Shown here: positions 27,061 to 36,139 of the stretch, in pieces
Numbering within the stretch: the first letter of the stretch is position 1
Layout of the letters: every line of letters starts with the position of its first letter
Assembly: GCF_000368685.1 (NCBI RefSeq)
Contig: NZ_KB849623.1
Span: 1-64,000 of the forward strand
DNA from: Acinetobacter baylyi DSM 14961 = CIP 107474
GTDB taxonomy: Bacteria; Pseudomonadota; Gammaproteobacteria; Pseudomonadales; Moraxellaceae
DNA: 64,000 nt
Reading direction: 5' to 3'
Position numbers and translations under genes: made by a program
Notes under the pieces: generated by a model
The model's input: only the letters and a program-made list of their open reading frames with translations
Database searches by the model: none
Told to the model about the DNA's origin: nothing

Positions 27061-28509
27061 ATGATCATGCAATTTAATTCACGTTATTCTGACTTAAACG
27101 CCAAGCTTTATCATCAACAAGCCCCTGTACCATTAAAAGGTGCAAAAGCTGGACATTTTAATGAAGCTATCGCAGATGAATTACAATGGACATCCCAAGA
27201 AAAGCAATCCTGGGTAGACATTTGTAGTGGTCAGAAAACTTTTGATGCCTTTAAGCCGCTGGCTATGGTCTATGCGGGACATCAGTTTGGTCAATGGGCA
27301 GGTCAACTTGGTGATGGCCGTGGCTTGTTAATTGGTCAGGTACTTCATCGCTCAGGACAAACGATTGATCTGCATTTAAAGGGAGCAGGCCTAACACCTT
27401 ATTCACGTATGGGAGATGGTCGCGCAGTATTACGTTCTGTAATCCGTGAATATCTGGCGGGTCATGCACTTAACTCACTAAGGGTTGCTTCAAGTAATGC
27501 AATTGGTTTTACAACTTCCGAACAGGGTGTGCAACGTGAAACGCTCGAACAAGGTGCCATGCTACTACGCACCTCTGACTGTCATATTCGGCTTGGACAT
27601 TTTGAATGGATCAATCAATATGCACCTGAACTTTTGGCTGAGTTCACTCAAAAATGTATCGAGTGGCATTATCCAGAAGCACTTCAGGCGGAGCATCCAA
27701 TTTTGGCGTTTGCCGAGGGCGTCATTAAGAATACGGCCAAAATGATTGCAGACTGGCAATTGGTAGGTTTTGCTCATGGGGTTATGAATACTGATAATTT
27801 AAATATTACAGGCTCAACACTCGATTTTGGCCCATATGGTTTTATGGAACGTTTCCGTCCTAACTGGATCAACAATCATTCAGATCATCAAGGTCGCTAT
27901 GCTTATCAAAATCAGCCAAGTATAGCTCACTGGAATCTCTGGATTTGGCTCAATAATCTAATTCCACTCTCAAAACCTGAAGATAAAGAAACTTTTAAAA
28001 AACAACTGGCAGATTGTTTGGAACACTTTGAACCAACTTTCTTAACGGCTTATACCGAAGGCTTATGCAAAAAACTGGGATTACCTGATTTTCATAAAGA
28101 TAGCTTTGATTGTGGGATGGCATTCTTAAAAGTCTTACAAAGTGAACAACTGGATTACACGCAAAGCTTTTTAAGACTTCAAAATCATGACTACAAAGCC
28201 TTAAGAGATGATTGTCTGGATACACGCCAGTTTGATGATTTTCTCAATTTGTATCATCAGATTCGTGAGCATCAGGACATCACAGCACTTGATCAGACTA
28301 TGTGTGACGTAAACCCCGTTTACATCTTACGTAATCACATGGCGCAGCAGGCAATTGAACAAGCTGAACGCGGTGACTTTTCAGAAGTAGAGCGTTTATT
28401 TACCCTACTTGCTAAGCCATTTACTCGTCAACCTGCACTTGAAAAAGAACAGGATTTGGCACCTCTGCCAAGTGATGTGCCTGAAATTATGGTGAGTTGT
28501 TCTTCTTAA
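27061..28509 (+). CDS. selO: SelO/YdiU protein adenylyltransferase
   Basis: 482-residue pseudokinase-fold enzyme that transfers AMP from ATP to protein Ser/Thr/Tyr and is linked to oxidative-stress adaptation. YAGHQFGQWAGQLGDGRG (about 70-87), GAGLTPYSRMGDGRAVLRS and HGVMNTDNLNITG are family hallmarks. It ends in CSS, the bacterial equivalent of the CUSS tail of eukaryotic SelO, so the redox-active cysteine is kept. ATGs at 27061 and 27067 are both possible; no strong Shine-Dalgarno is seen. Confidence 0.93.
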   Translation: MIMQFNSRYSDLNAKLYHQQAPVPLKGAKAGHFNEAIADELQWTSQEKQSWVDICSGQKTFDAFKPLAMVYAGHQFGQWAGQLGDGRGLLIGQVLHRSGQTIDLHLKGAGLTPYSRMGDGRAVLRSVIREYLAGHALNSLRVASSNAIGFTTSEQGVQRETLEQGAMLLRTSDCHIRLGHFEWINQYAPELLAEFTQKCIEWHYPEALQAEHPILAFAEGVIKNTAKMIADWQLVGFAHGVMNTDNLNITGSTLDFGPYGFMERFRPNWINNHSDHQGRYAYQNQPSIAHWNLWIWLNNLIPLSKPEDKETFKKQLADCLEHFEPTFLTAYTEGLCKKLGLPDFHKDSFDCGMAFLKVLQSEQLDYTQSFLRLQNHDYKALRDDCLDTRQFDDFLNLYHQIREHQDITALDQTMCDVNPVYILRNHMAQQAIEQAERGDFSEVERLFTLLAKPFTRQPALEKEQDLAPLPSDVPEIMVSCSS

Positions 28510-28530
28510 AGTACATAAAGCAGGCTCACT

Positions 28531-28570
28531 TATCCCCATTTTCTGTGGATAACACTGTGATTATCCACAG
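28531..28570. promoter_or_regulatory. Cluster of DnaA-box-like sites
   Basis: Two perfect TTATCCACA boxes face away from each other: TGTGGATAA at 28545-28553 (minus orientation) and TTATCCACA at 28562-28570 (plus). A one-mismatch box TTATCCCCA is at 28531-28539. Together the inner pair forms a 10-base inverted repeat with an 8-base spacer. No T-run follows, so a terminator is unlikely. Confidence 0.6.
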
Positions 28571-28675
28571 GATAACGTTCTATCTATCTTAGCTCATAGA
28601 TATAAAACCCAATCTGGAATGAATAAAATACACAAATTTCATAATCGGTTTAAAATTCACCTGATGGAAAATAAA

Positions 28676-29065
28676 ATGAATGCTGAGCAAATACAAAAAT
28701 TGGCTATCCAAACTGCATTAAAGCTACCTGAAACGACAATTACTCAGCCTTTTGGGCCACAGTGCCATGTTTTAAAAGTTTTTGACAAAATATTTATGTT
28801 GACCAGTGAAACGCAAAGTCAAAAATTTATGAATGTTAAAGTTGATCCACATTATTCAGATGAACTTAAAGAATTATATCCGTCAATAAAGGCCGGCTAT
28901 CATATGAATAAAAAACACTGGGTTTCTATATTTGAAGATTCAAAGATTGACGCTGAACTGATTGAAAGCTTAGTCAAATCTTCGTATCAGTTGGTTGTTA
29001 ACCGATTAAGTAAAGTACAAAAGATGCGCTTAGGCCTACTTACAAATGAATCAAAACATATTTAG
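28676..29065 (+). CDS. MmcQ/YjbR-family protein
   Basis: 129-residue protein of the YjbR (double wing) fold. TTITQPFGPQCHVLKV near the start and KAGYHMNKKHWVSI in the middle are typical of the family. The ATG at 28676 has GGA seven bases upstream and gives the usual length; earlier ATGs lack a ribosome site. DNA binding is presumed from the fold, but no target is known. Confidence 0.82.
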   Translation: MNAEQIQKLAIQTALKLPETTITQPFGPQCHVLKVFDKIFMLTSETQSQKFMNVKVDPHYSDELKELYPSIKAGYHMNKKHWVSIFEDSKIDAELIESLVKSSYQLVVNRLSKVQKMRLGLLTNESKHI

Positions 29066-29109
29066 TTTTTATAATCGAAGGTGGAAAGGATTGCGCAGTC
29101 CATTTATAC

Positions 29110-29140
29110 AATAAAAAAGCACCGCCTATAGCGATGCTTA
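29110..29140 (-). terminator. Terminator of baeSR
   Basis: On the minus strand AAGCATCGC pairs with GCGGTGCTT (one G-T pair), then TTTTTATT follows. Confidence 0.75.
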
Positions 29141-29164
29141 ATTAAGCCAAATAATATCTATACA

Positions 29165-29851
29165 TCAATCTTCAGGATATTCAAAACGATAGCCAACACC
29201 ATACACTGCCTGTACCCACTCATGACGATTACCTGTATCTGCGGCTTCACTGATTTTACGGCGCAAATTTTTAATGTGACTATCAATGACACGATCTGCG
29301 ACATCAAAGCTATCTGGATTAATATGGTCGAGTAACTGGGCACGTGAATACACCTGCCCCAAATGCTCTAAAAAAAGCTCCAGCAAACGAAATTCGGTCG
29401 GTGTTAAGTTTAAAGATTTTTGTTTGTACCAGATACGTTGTTGCGCTTTGTCGATACGAAACAGATCATTTTGTTCTGGTTCTGCTTTACGATCCAGACG
29501 ACGTAATACTGCCTGAACGCGTGCCACCAGTTCTTTAGGGCTAAATGGCTTACAAACGTAATCGTCGGCACCCATGTTTAAGCCTAGAACCCGATCTATT
29601 TCTTCGGTACGTGCGGTGACCATAATAATAGGAAGGTCAGATTGTTCACGCACTTTACGACAAATAGTCAGACCATCCATACGCGGTACCATTAAATCGA
29701 GGATCATCAGGTTAGGCTTGCGCTGTAAAAAGCTCTCATAGGCTTCTTGTCCATCATGAAACATACTGACTTCAAATCCAGATGCTTCTAAGTAATCACG
29801 AACCAGATGAGCTAATTCCACTTCATCTTCAACTAACATCACATGTTTCAT
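29165..29851 (-). CDS. baeR: OmpR-family response regulator, BaeR-like
   Basis: 228-residue response regulator. The receiver domain spans 1-120 with phospho-acceptor D52 in MILDLMVPRMDG and the conserved Lys in CKPFSPKEL. The winged-helix DNA-binding domain spans about 130-225 and ends AVYGVGYRFEYPED. It agrees well with what I recall of Acinetobacter BaeR, which responds to envelope stress and affects efflux pumps such as AdeABC. It starts three bases after the baeS stop. A different OmpR-family name is possible. Confidence 0.8.
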   Translation of the reverse strand: MKHVMLVEDEVELAHLVRDYLEASGFEVSMFHDGQEAYESFLQRKPNLMILDLMVPRMDGLTICRKVREQSDLPIIMVTARTEEIDRVLGLNMGADDYVCKPFSPKELVARVQAVLRRLDRKAEPEQNDLFRIDKAQQRIWYKQKSLNLTPTEFRLLELFLEHLGQVYSRAQLLDHINPDSFDVADRVIDSHIKNLRRKISEAADTGNRHEWVQAVYGVGYRFEYPED

Positions 29852-29854
29852 GGA

Positions 29855-31552
29855 TCAAATTTCCTTAATATTTGAATGTGTTTTTGGAAAAGTCAGAATG
29901 CAACGCAGACCACCCAAAGGCGAATGATCAAAACGTAATTGACCGCCAAGCGCCTGTGCTAACTTATATGACAACGCCAGACCTAATCCTGTACCTCCAG
30001 TGCTGCGTGTACGTGAGTCATCAACACGATAAAAACGCTCACCCAATCGAGAGAGTTGCTCATCGTTTAAGCCCAAAGGACTGTCATCCACAATCACACT
30101 CCACTGTTCTTCATCTTGAAGTGTATGCAACTTAATCTGTCCACCTGCTTCGGTGTAACGTACGCTGTTGCTTAGCAAGTTCACCATAATTTGTTTAAAG
30201 CGATCTATATCTAATTGTAACTTGGTGCCTGCACCCTCTACTACAATAGAAAGCTGAGCCTGTTCAATTTTAGGCTTAAAGTTTTCAACTTCTTGCAAAA
30301 TAACATCCCAAGGGTCGACTTCAGCAAAATAACATTTTAATTGTTGCGCATCGGCCTGAGCCAGATCGGCCAGATCCTGAGTCAGTTTTTTAAGGCTACT
30401 GATCTGACTCATCATGGCTGCTAAATGTTCTGGTGTTGCCTTACGAATACCATCTTGCATCGCTTCAATCTGAGCCTGTAAAACGCTTAACGGAGTTTTC
30501 AACTCATGTGAGGTATCTGCCACCCATTGACGACGAGATTCTTCATGTTGATACAGAATTTTGGCCAATTGATTCAGTTCAGTTGCCAAGTCTCCCAGTT
30601 CATCATTACGTTTAATCTCTACCTGATGCTGATAGCGACCACGTGTTAGCTCTCGTGTGGCATTCAGCAAACGCTGAATAGGTTTTTTGAAATAGGTTGC
30701 AAGTAACAGTGCTGCCACCAAGCTCGCCAATACAGAAAACAGGTAAATCAGCAACAAAAATCGTTTCTGGTTACTAAAAAAATTAATACTTAAGGCATCA
30801 TCTTCATCTAGTACAGGTTTTAAGCCTAAATAACCCACCACCCGATCATTGACCATAATTGGACGATATGAAATTTGCTCATTGGAGTATTCGCCTACAA
30901 TGAACTGATGTTTGGCATCATATAATGAAAGACGCGAACTTAAACCTAAACGATCTGGCATGGCAATGAAACGTTTTTTCCCATCGTGGTGCATCAGATT
31001 GGCCATTTCAGGCCCTCGCGGTGGCTCTTTTTTCTTGTTGTCACCGTCTGGACGGAAAAAATTTTGATTTGAATTGAGTGGAAACTTAAGACCTTCAAAT
31101 GGTTGATATTCAGAAGGTAGATTATCCTGTAAAAAACGTCGCTCCTGTTCATCCAATATCGGTCTATTTTTCAGTCGATTTTCATTCGCCAGACTCGGTG
31201 AAAGCATAATCATGTTTTGTTCATTAAAAAAACGCTGCTGTAATGCAATATCATATTGCCGCCGTAACCACCAGCGAGAGAGTCGATCATAATCATCTGG
31301 TGCAGCATTGCCTTCGATTTGTAAAATTTGCGCCTGAATCGCATTTCCCCAATCACCATAAATATTATAAACATTCGCCAGATTGGTAATCAGATGATCA
31401 AGTTTCTGCATCTCTACATCTGCAACATACTTGGCAAAGTTTTTTTGCATGGTCCAGTGCAATACACCTAGACTCAACGTCGTAATGACCAGTGTTGTCA
31501 ATAAAACCGTCAGGAACAGTCGAAGTGCTATCGGTACACGGCGGATTTTCAA
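29855..31552 (-). CDS. baeS: Sensor histidine kinase, BaeS-like
   Basis: 565-residue inner-membrane kinase. Transmembrane segments are at about 11-33 and 265-287, enclosing a large periplasmic sensor region of about 230 residues. HAMP follows (288-340). The phospho-acceptor is H349 in ADTSHELKTPLS. The ATPase part shows NLLSNSVRYTEAGG and GGTGLGLALSYKLAQALGG. It is first in the baeS-baeR operon and divergent from a Spy/CpxP-like lipoprotein gene, a plausible target. The periplasmic domain contains a Lys/Pro-rich linker (about 168-182) that may be variable. Confidence 0.82.
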   Translation of the reverse strand: MKIRRVPIALRLFLTVLLTTLVITTLSLGVLHWTMQKNFAKYVADVEMQKLDHLITNLANVYNIYGDWGNAIQAQILQIEGNAAPDDYDRLSRWWLRRQYDIALQQRFFNEQNMIMLSPSLANENRLKNRPILDEQERRFLQDNLPSEYQPFEGLKFPLNSNQNFFRPDGDNKKKEPPRGPEMANLMHHDGKKRFIAMPDRLGLSSRLSLYDAKHQFIVGEYSNEQISYRPIMVNDRVVGYLGLKPVLDEDDALSINFFSNQKRFLLLIYLFSVLASLVAALLLATYFKKPIQRLLNATRELTRGRYQHQVEIKRNDELGDLATELNQLAKILYQHEESRRQWVADTSHELKTPLSVLQAQIEAMQDGIRKATPEHLAAMMSQISSLKKLTQDLADLAQADAQQLKCYFAEVDPWDVILQEVENFKPKIEQAQLSIVVEGAGTKLQLDIDRFKQIMVNLLSNSVRYTEAGGQIKLHTLQDEEQWSVIVDDSPLGLNDEQLSRLGERFYRVDDSRTRSTGGTGLGLALSYKLAQALGGQLRFDHSPLGGLRCILTFPKTHSNIKEI

Positions 31553-31686
31553 AAGAAAACTCTCATTTTTCTTGTATATAAACTATTGTAACCAACGCTC
31601 ATTAAAAAAACTCTCCATTGTTCCTTCATGTTTATTGCTTAATCTTTAACATGTGAAATCAATTCAGCCATACATAAGGATTAATC

Positions 31687-32040
31687 ATGAAAAACGGTAA
31701 AATTGCAATTCTAGCCGCAACATTGGTTTGTGTAGGTAGTTTAGCTGCATGCCAATCGACGCCAACGCCTAAAGAACCGCCTCGCCCGATGATGGATGGT
31801 TCTCCTGATAAACCATTCATGAAACGTCATCATCTTACACCTGAACAACGCGCAGAAATGCAACAACGCCATGCAGAACGACAAGCCGAATTTGCCCAGA
31901 TTCAACAAGCCTGTGCTGGAAAAACAGTCGGTCAAAGCGTGCAGATCAGCATCAAGGATAAAACAATTGATGGAACCTGTGAATTACGCTTTAAGCCTAA
32001 TCAAGACAATGAACGCCCAATGGCACCACCTGCACCATAA
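31687..32040 (+). CDS. Spy/CpxP-like stress lipoprotein
   Basis: 117-residue lipoprotein with lipobox LAAC (C22). The mature part has a Pro-rich linker, then LTPEQRAEMQQRHAERQAEF (about 50-69), recalling the LTxxQ motif and charged helix of Spy and CpxP chaperones. A C-terminal segment with two cysteines (in ACAGKTVG and GTCELRF) may form a disulfide. Divergent from baeS. In E. coli spy is a BaeR target, so regulation by the adjacent system is a reasonable inference. It is shorter than Spy, so relationship rather than identity is claimed. Confidence 0.65.
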   Translation: MKNGKIAILAATLVCVGSLAACQSTPTPKEPPRPMMDGSPDKPFMKRHHLTPEQRAEMQQRHAERQAEFAQIQQACAGKTVGQSVQISIKDKTIDGTCELRFKPNQDNERPMAPPAP

Positions 32041-32061
32041 CTTGCCTTTCATTAAAATATT

Positions 32062-32085
32062 AAGGTACTTCGGTACCTTTTTTTA
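32062..32085 (+). terminator. Terminator with UUCG tetraloop
   Basis: AAGGTAC (32062-32068), loop TTCG, GTACCTT (32073-32079), then a T-run. Ends the Spy-like gene. Confidence 0.9.
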
Positions 32086-32338
32086 TATACACAAGTTTTT
32101 ACGATTTTGACTATTTCTTTCATCTAAAATTCACTAAAACTCTATACGCTATAAACACTTGCACATTTTAAGATAATTTTCTTTGACTTTACAGTCATGG
32201 ATTAACACCCCGAAAAGCTTGTAGACACGTATAAGTTATTGCACGATGTAAAGCATAACAAAGGTGTCTGCTGGGCACCCCCATCGTTACAGTCAGGATA
32301 TTATAAACGCTGGTTTAACCAGTATTGAGGAAACCGAT
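32086..32338. other. Intergenic region upstream of the acyl-CoA dehydrogenases
   Basis: About 250 bases. TTGACT at about 32184 could be a -35 box but has no good -10 partner at the right spacing. I see no clear operator. Confidence 0.35.
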
Positions 32339-34141
32339 ATGCCACAATACAAAGCGCCTTTACGTGATATGCAATTTGTTTTGCATGAGTTATTAAATGC
32401 CAATGAACATTATGCAAAACTTCCCGCATTCCAAGAAAACGTAAGCCGTGAACTGGTCGATCAATATTTGGAAGCTGCCGCAGATTTCTGTGAAAACGAG
32501 TTGTCTCCACTCAATCAAGTCGGTGACCGTGAAGGCTGTACATGGAATGATGGTGTTGTCACGACTCCAACAGGTTTTAAAGAAGCCTATCAGAAGTATA
32601 TCGAACTCGGTTTCCCTTCACTTTCTGCCGAAGAACAATATGGCGGGCAAGGATTACCAAACTCTCTTGGAATTGCCATTTCAGAAATGGTCGGTTCATC
32701 AAACTGGGCTTGGGGTATGTATCCTGGTCTTTCACATGGTGCTGTACGTACCTTAGAACATCATGGTTCAGAGCAACAAAAAGATACTTATCTGCCTAAT
32801 CTTGTTTCAGGCGTATGGACAGGAACCATGTGCTTAACTGAATCTCATGCAGGTTCAGACTTGGGAATTATTCGTTCGAAAGCGGAACCGAATGAAGATG
32901 GCAGCTATGCAATCTCAGGCGAGAAAATCTTTATCTCGGCTGGTGAACACGACATGGCTGACAATATTATTCATATTGTACTTGCACGTTTGCCAGGTGC
33001 CCCAAAAGGTACCAAAGGTATTTCTTTATTCATCGTACCAAAATTTCTGGTCAATGAAGATGGTTCATTAGGTGAACGTAATCACGTGCGCTGTGGTTCT
33101 ATTGAACACAAAATGGGCATTCATGGTAATGCAACCTGCGTGATTAATTTTGATCGTGCTAAAGGTTACTTGATTGGGCCTGAAAACCGTGGTCTGAACT
33201 GTATGTTTACCTTCATGAATACTGCACGTATTGGTACAGCAGTACAAGGTTTGGCAGCTTCTGAATCATCATTCCAAGGCGCTTTGACTTATGCCAAAGA
33301 TCGTCTGGCGATGCGCTCACTCTCTGGTCCAAAAGCTCCAGAAAAAGATGCAGATCCAATTATTGTTCATCCAGCTGTACGCAACATGCTTTTAACACAG
33401 AAGGCTTTTGCTGAAGGTGGCCGTGCATTGGTATATTTACTGGCACAATATGCAGATGTGGTTGAGCATGGTATTACCGAAGAAGAACGGAAATTTGCAG
33501 ATAATATCCTGTCTTTACTCACCCCAATTGCCAAAGCATTTTTGACTGAAACTGGTTCAGAATCTGCTAAACATGGCGTACAGGTATTCGGTGGTCATGG
33601 CTTTATTTCTGAGCATGGTATGGAACAAATTGTTCGTGATACCCGTATTGCTTGCTTGTATGAAGGCACGACAGAAATTCAGGCTCTGGATTTATTAGGT
33701 CGTAAGGTTCTACAAACTCAAGGTGCAATGTTACGTGACTTCACGAAAATCATTCACAAGTTTGTCGAAGCCAACAAAGACAACGCTGCAATGAAAGAGT
33801 TTATTGAACCACTTGCTTCACTAAATAAAGAGTGGGGTGATGTCACCATGCAAATTGGTATGCGTGCCATGCAAAATCCAGATGAAGTGGGTGCAGCAGC
33901 AGTAGATTATCTCTATTTCTCTGGTTATGTCACACTGGCTTACTTGTGGGCACGTATGGCAGAAGTAGCGCAACAGAAACTTGCTGCTGGAACCACAGAT
34001 GCAGATTTCTACAATGCCAAAGTGACCACTGCTCGCTTCTACTTTAAGAAAATTCTGCCACGTGTTCGCTCTCATGTAGATGTACTTTCAACGGGTGTAG
34101 AATCCTTGATGGCACTTGATGCAGAACACTTTGCGTTCTAA
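32339..34141 (+). CDS. Acyl-CoA dehydrogenase, DmdC-like (first of tandem pair)
   Basis: 600-residue FAD enzyme that oxidises acyl-CoA to the 2-enoyl-CoA. It has the long architecture of the 3-methylmercaptopropionyl-CoA dehydrogenase (DmdC) family: an N-terminal extension, the core with MCLTESHAGSDLG and GISLFIVPKFLV, and a C-terminal extra domain (about 470-600). The motif QVFGGHGFISEHGMEQIVRD and YEGTTEIQALDLLGRK mark the FAD-binding helical domain. GAGG eight bases before 32339 supports this start. Substrate is unknown; medium or long-chain fatty acyl-CoA is likely in Acinetobacter. Confidence 0.88.
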   Translation: MPQYKAPLRDMQFVLHELLNANEHYAKLPAFQENVSRELVDQYLEAAADFCENELSPLNQVGDREGCTWNDGVVTTPTGFKEAYQKYIELGFPSLSAEEQYGGQGLPNSLGIAISEMVGSSNWAWGMYPGLSHGAVRTLEHHGSEQQKDTYLPNLVSGVWTGTMCLTESHAGSDLGIIRSKAEPNEDGSYAISGEKIFISAGEHDMADNIIHIVLARLPGAPKGTKGISLFIVPKFLVNEDGSLGERNHVRCGSIEHKMGIHGNATCVINFDRAKGYLIGPENRGLNCMFTFMNTARIGTAVQGLAASESSFQGALTYAKDRLAMRSLSGPKAPEKDADPIIVHPAVRNMLLTQKAFAEGGRALVYLLAQYADVVEHGITEEERKFADNILSLLTPIAKAFLTETGSESAKHGVQVFGGHGFISEHGMEQIVRDTRIACLYEGTTEIQALDLLGRKVLQTQGAMLRDFTKIIHKFVEANKDNAAMKEFIEPLASLNKEWGDVTMQIGMRAMQNPDEVGAAAVDYLYFSGYVTLAYLWARMAEVAQQKLAAGTTDADFYNAKVTTARFYFKKILPRVRSHVDVLSTGVESLMALDAEHFAF

Positions 34142-34180
34142 TCATACTGAAGCGTTGATTGCAACGTGATAGTCAGAGAA

Positions 34181-34211
34181 AGGACTGATCAGTTTTGACA
34201 GTCCTTTTTTT
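34181..34211 (+). terminator. Terminator between the two acyl-CoA dehydrogenase genes
   Basis: AGGACTG (34181-34187) with CAGTCCT (34199-34205), followed by seven T residues. Confidence 0.8.
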
Positions 34212-34312
34212 ATAAAATCGGTGATAAATTAAAGCTATTCCAGAAACCGTCATTGCTTATATTTATTGTGTAATATGAAGCACATAAATGTAAAATAACA
34301 AAGGTGAACACC

Positions 34313-36094
34313 ATGCCAATTTATAATGCTCCCCTTGCAGATATGCGTTTTATCCTAAACGATGTATTTAATGCAGAACAATTCTGGCAAGCCAATGAAA
34401 ATCTTGCACATATTGATGCCGCGACAGCAGAAGCCATTTTAGAAGAAATGGCCAAATTTGCGCAAAATGTTACTTCACCCTTGAACCGTACAGGCGATGA
34501 AGAAGGCGCACATTATGATCAAGGTCAGGTCACCACACCTGCGGGTTTTAAAGATGCTTTTCAGCAATATGCACAAGGCGGCTGGATTGGTTTAGGTGCG
34601 GATGAAGAATGGGGCGGCCAAGGTATGCCAAAAATGCTCACCGTTCTTGCTGACGAAATGTTATTTGCCACCAATCCATCATTTATGCTCTATCCTCTGC
34701 TTTCTGTCGGTGCAGGTATGGCATTGAATAGTTATGCCTCTCAAGAGCAAAAAGAAACCTATTTGCCAAAAATATATTCGGGCGAATGGTCTGGAACGAT
34801 GTGTTTAACTGAGCCACATGCAGGGACAGATTTAGGTATTATCAAAACCAAAGCTGAACCAAATGTTGATGGTAGCTACCATATTACAGGAACCAAGATC
34901 TTTATTACTGGTGGAGATCATGACCTCAGTCAGAACATCATCCATCTTGTATTAGCCAAAACCCCAGATGCACCTGCAGGATCACGTGGCATTTCGCTGT
35001 TTATTGTGCCTAAATTTTTAGTCAATGAAGATGGTTCGCTGGGTGAACGCAACGCAGTTGGTCCTGGTTCGATTGAACATAAAATGGGGATCAAAGCATC
35101 GGCTACTTGTGTCATGAACTTCGATGGTGCCAAAGGCTTTTTGGTCGGTAAGGAAAACGAAGGGCTGGCTGCCATGTTTGTCATGATGAACTACGAACGT
35201 TTATCCATGGGTATTCAAGGTCTAGGTGCTTCTGAGTTTGCCTATCAAAATGCAGCACAGTATGCGACAGACCGTTTACAGGGTCGTAGTGCATCGGGTG
35301 TTCAGTCACCAAATAAACCTGCCGATAGCATCTTGGTCCATGGTGATGTGCGTCGTATGTTGCTCAATGTCAGAGCAAATAATGAAGCTTCACGTGCCTT
35401 TGCAGTTTATGTGGGCCAACAACTCGACATTACCAAGTTTTCAACTGACCCAGAGGCGGTAAAAAAAGCCAATAACCGTGTAGCTTTGCTGACACCTATT
35501 GCCAAAGCCTATCTGACTGACACAGCCTTTCAGGCGACATTAGATGCACAAATGTGCTTTGGTGGGCATGGCTATATTCGTGAATGGGGGATGGAGCAAT
35601 GTGTTCGTGACTTACGTATTGCCCAGATTTACGAAGGTACCAATGGCGTTCAGTCTCAAGACTTAATTGGTCGTAAAACCATTAAATGTGGTGGCGCATT
35701 TATTGCTGAATATATCAGCGAAATTCGTGATTTTACCAATACTTTGGGTGCCGATCTCAACTTTATCAAAGATGCCACACTGGATGCCGCCACAGAAGTT
35801 GAAGCGATTACTCAATTCATTATTGAACAAGCTGCTGAAAGTGCGGAGTTTCCAAATGCTGCCGCAGTAGATTATTTGCATGCAGTTGGTTTACTCAGTT
35901 TTGCCTATATGTTTGCTAAAATCTCAGCCGCCGCTAAAGAAAAATCAGGCGAGTTCTATCAAAATAAACTGGCACTTGCACAATATTTTGTAGGTCGTAT
36001 TTTGCCAGAACTGGAATCACGTATTAAGAAAATTGAGGCGGGTTCAGATTTAGTAATGAGTTTTACTGAAGACTACTTTACGACTCAATCCTAA
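34313..36094 (+). CDS. Acyl-CoA dehydrogenase, DmdC-like (second of tandem pair)
   Basis: 593-residue paralogue of the preceding enzyme with the same domain order. MCLTEPHAGTDLG, RGISLFIVPKFLVNEDG, CFGGHGYIREWGMEQC and YEGTNGVQSQDLIGRK correspond one-to-one to segments of its neighbour. The C-terminal domains diverge more, which may reflect different partners or chain lengths. An AAAGG ribosome site eight bases before the ATG at 34313 is better than the GTG at 34304. A terminator separates the pair, so each probably has its own promoter. Confidence 0.88.
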   Translation: MPIYNAPLADMRFILNDVFNAEQFWQANENLAHIDAATAEAILEEMAKFAQNVTSPLNRTGDEEGAHYDQGQVTTPAGFKDAFQQYAQGGWIGLGADEEWGGQGMPKMLTVLADEMLFATNPSFMLYPLLSVGAGMALNSYASQEQKETYLPKIYSGEWSGTMCLTEPHAGTDLGIIKTKAEPNVDGSYHITGTKIFITGGDHDLSQNIIHLVLAKTPDAPAGSRGISLFIVPKFLVNEDGSLGERNAVGPGSIEHKMGIKASATCVMNFDGAKGFLVGKENEGLAAMFVMMNYERLSMGIQGLGASEFAYQNAAQYATDRLQGRSASGVQSPNKPADSILVHGDVRRMLLNVRANNEASRAFAVYVGQQLDITKFSTDPEAVKKANNRVALLTPIAKAYLTDTAFQATLDAQMCFGGHGYIREWGMEQCVRDLRIAQIYEGTNGVQSQDLIGRKTIKCGGAFIAEYISEIRDFTNTLGADLNFIKDATLDAATEVEAITQFIIEQAAESAEFPNAAAVDYLHAVGLLSFAYMFAKISAAAKEKSGEFYQNKLALAQYFVGRILPELESRIKKIEAGSDLVMSFTEDYFTTQS

Positions 36095-36104
36095 TTTACC
36101 GCAA

Positions 36105-36139
36105 ATAAAAAAATGCCTGCTTATGCAGGCGTTTTTTAT
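36105..36139. terminator. Bidirectional terminator
   Basis: GCCTGC (36115-36120), loop TTAT, GCAGGC (36125-36130), with A-run on the left and T-run on the right. It overlaps the stop codon of the convergent PaiB-like gene. Confidence 0.85.

Noticed and set aside
28544-28571. Inverted repeat after selO read as a terminator
   Set aside because: No T-run follows and each arm is an exact DnaA box, which explains the symmetry better.
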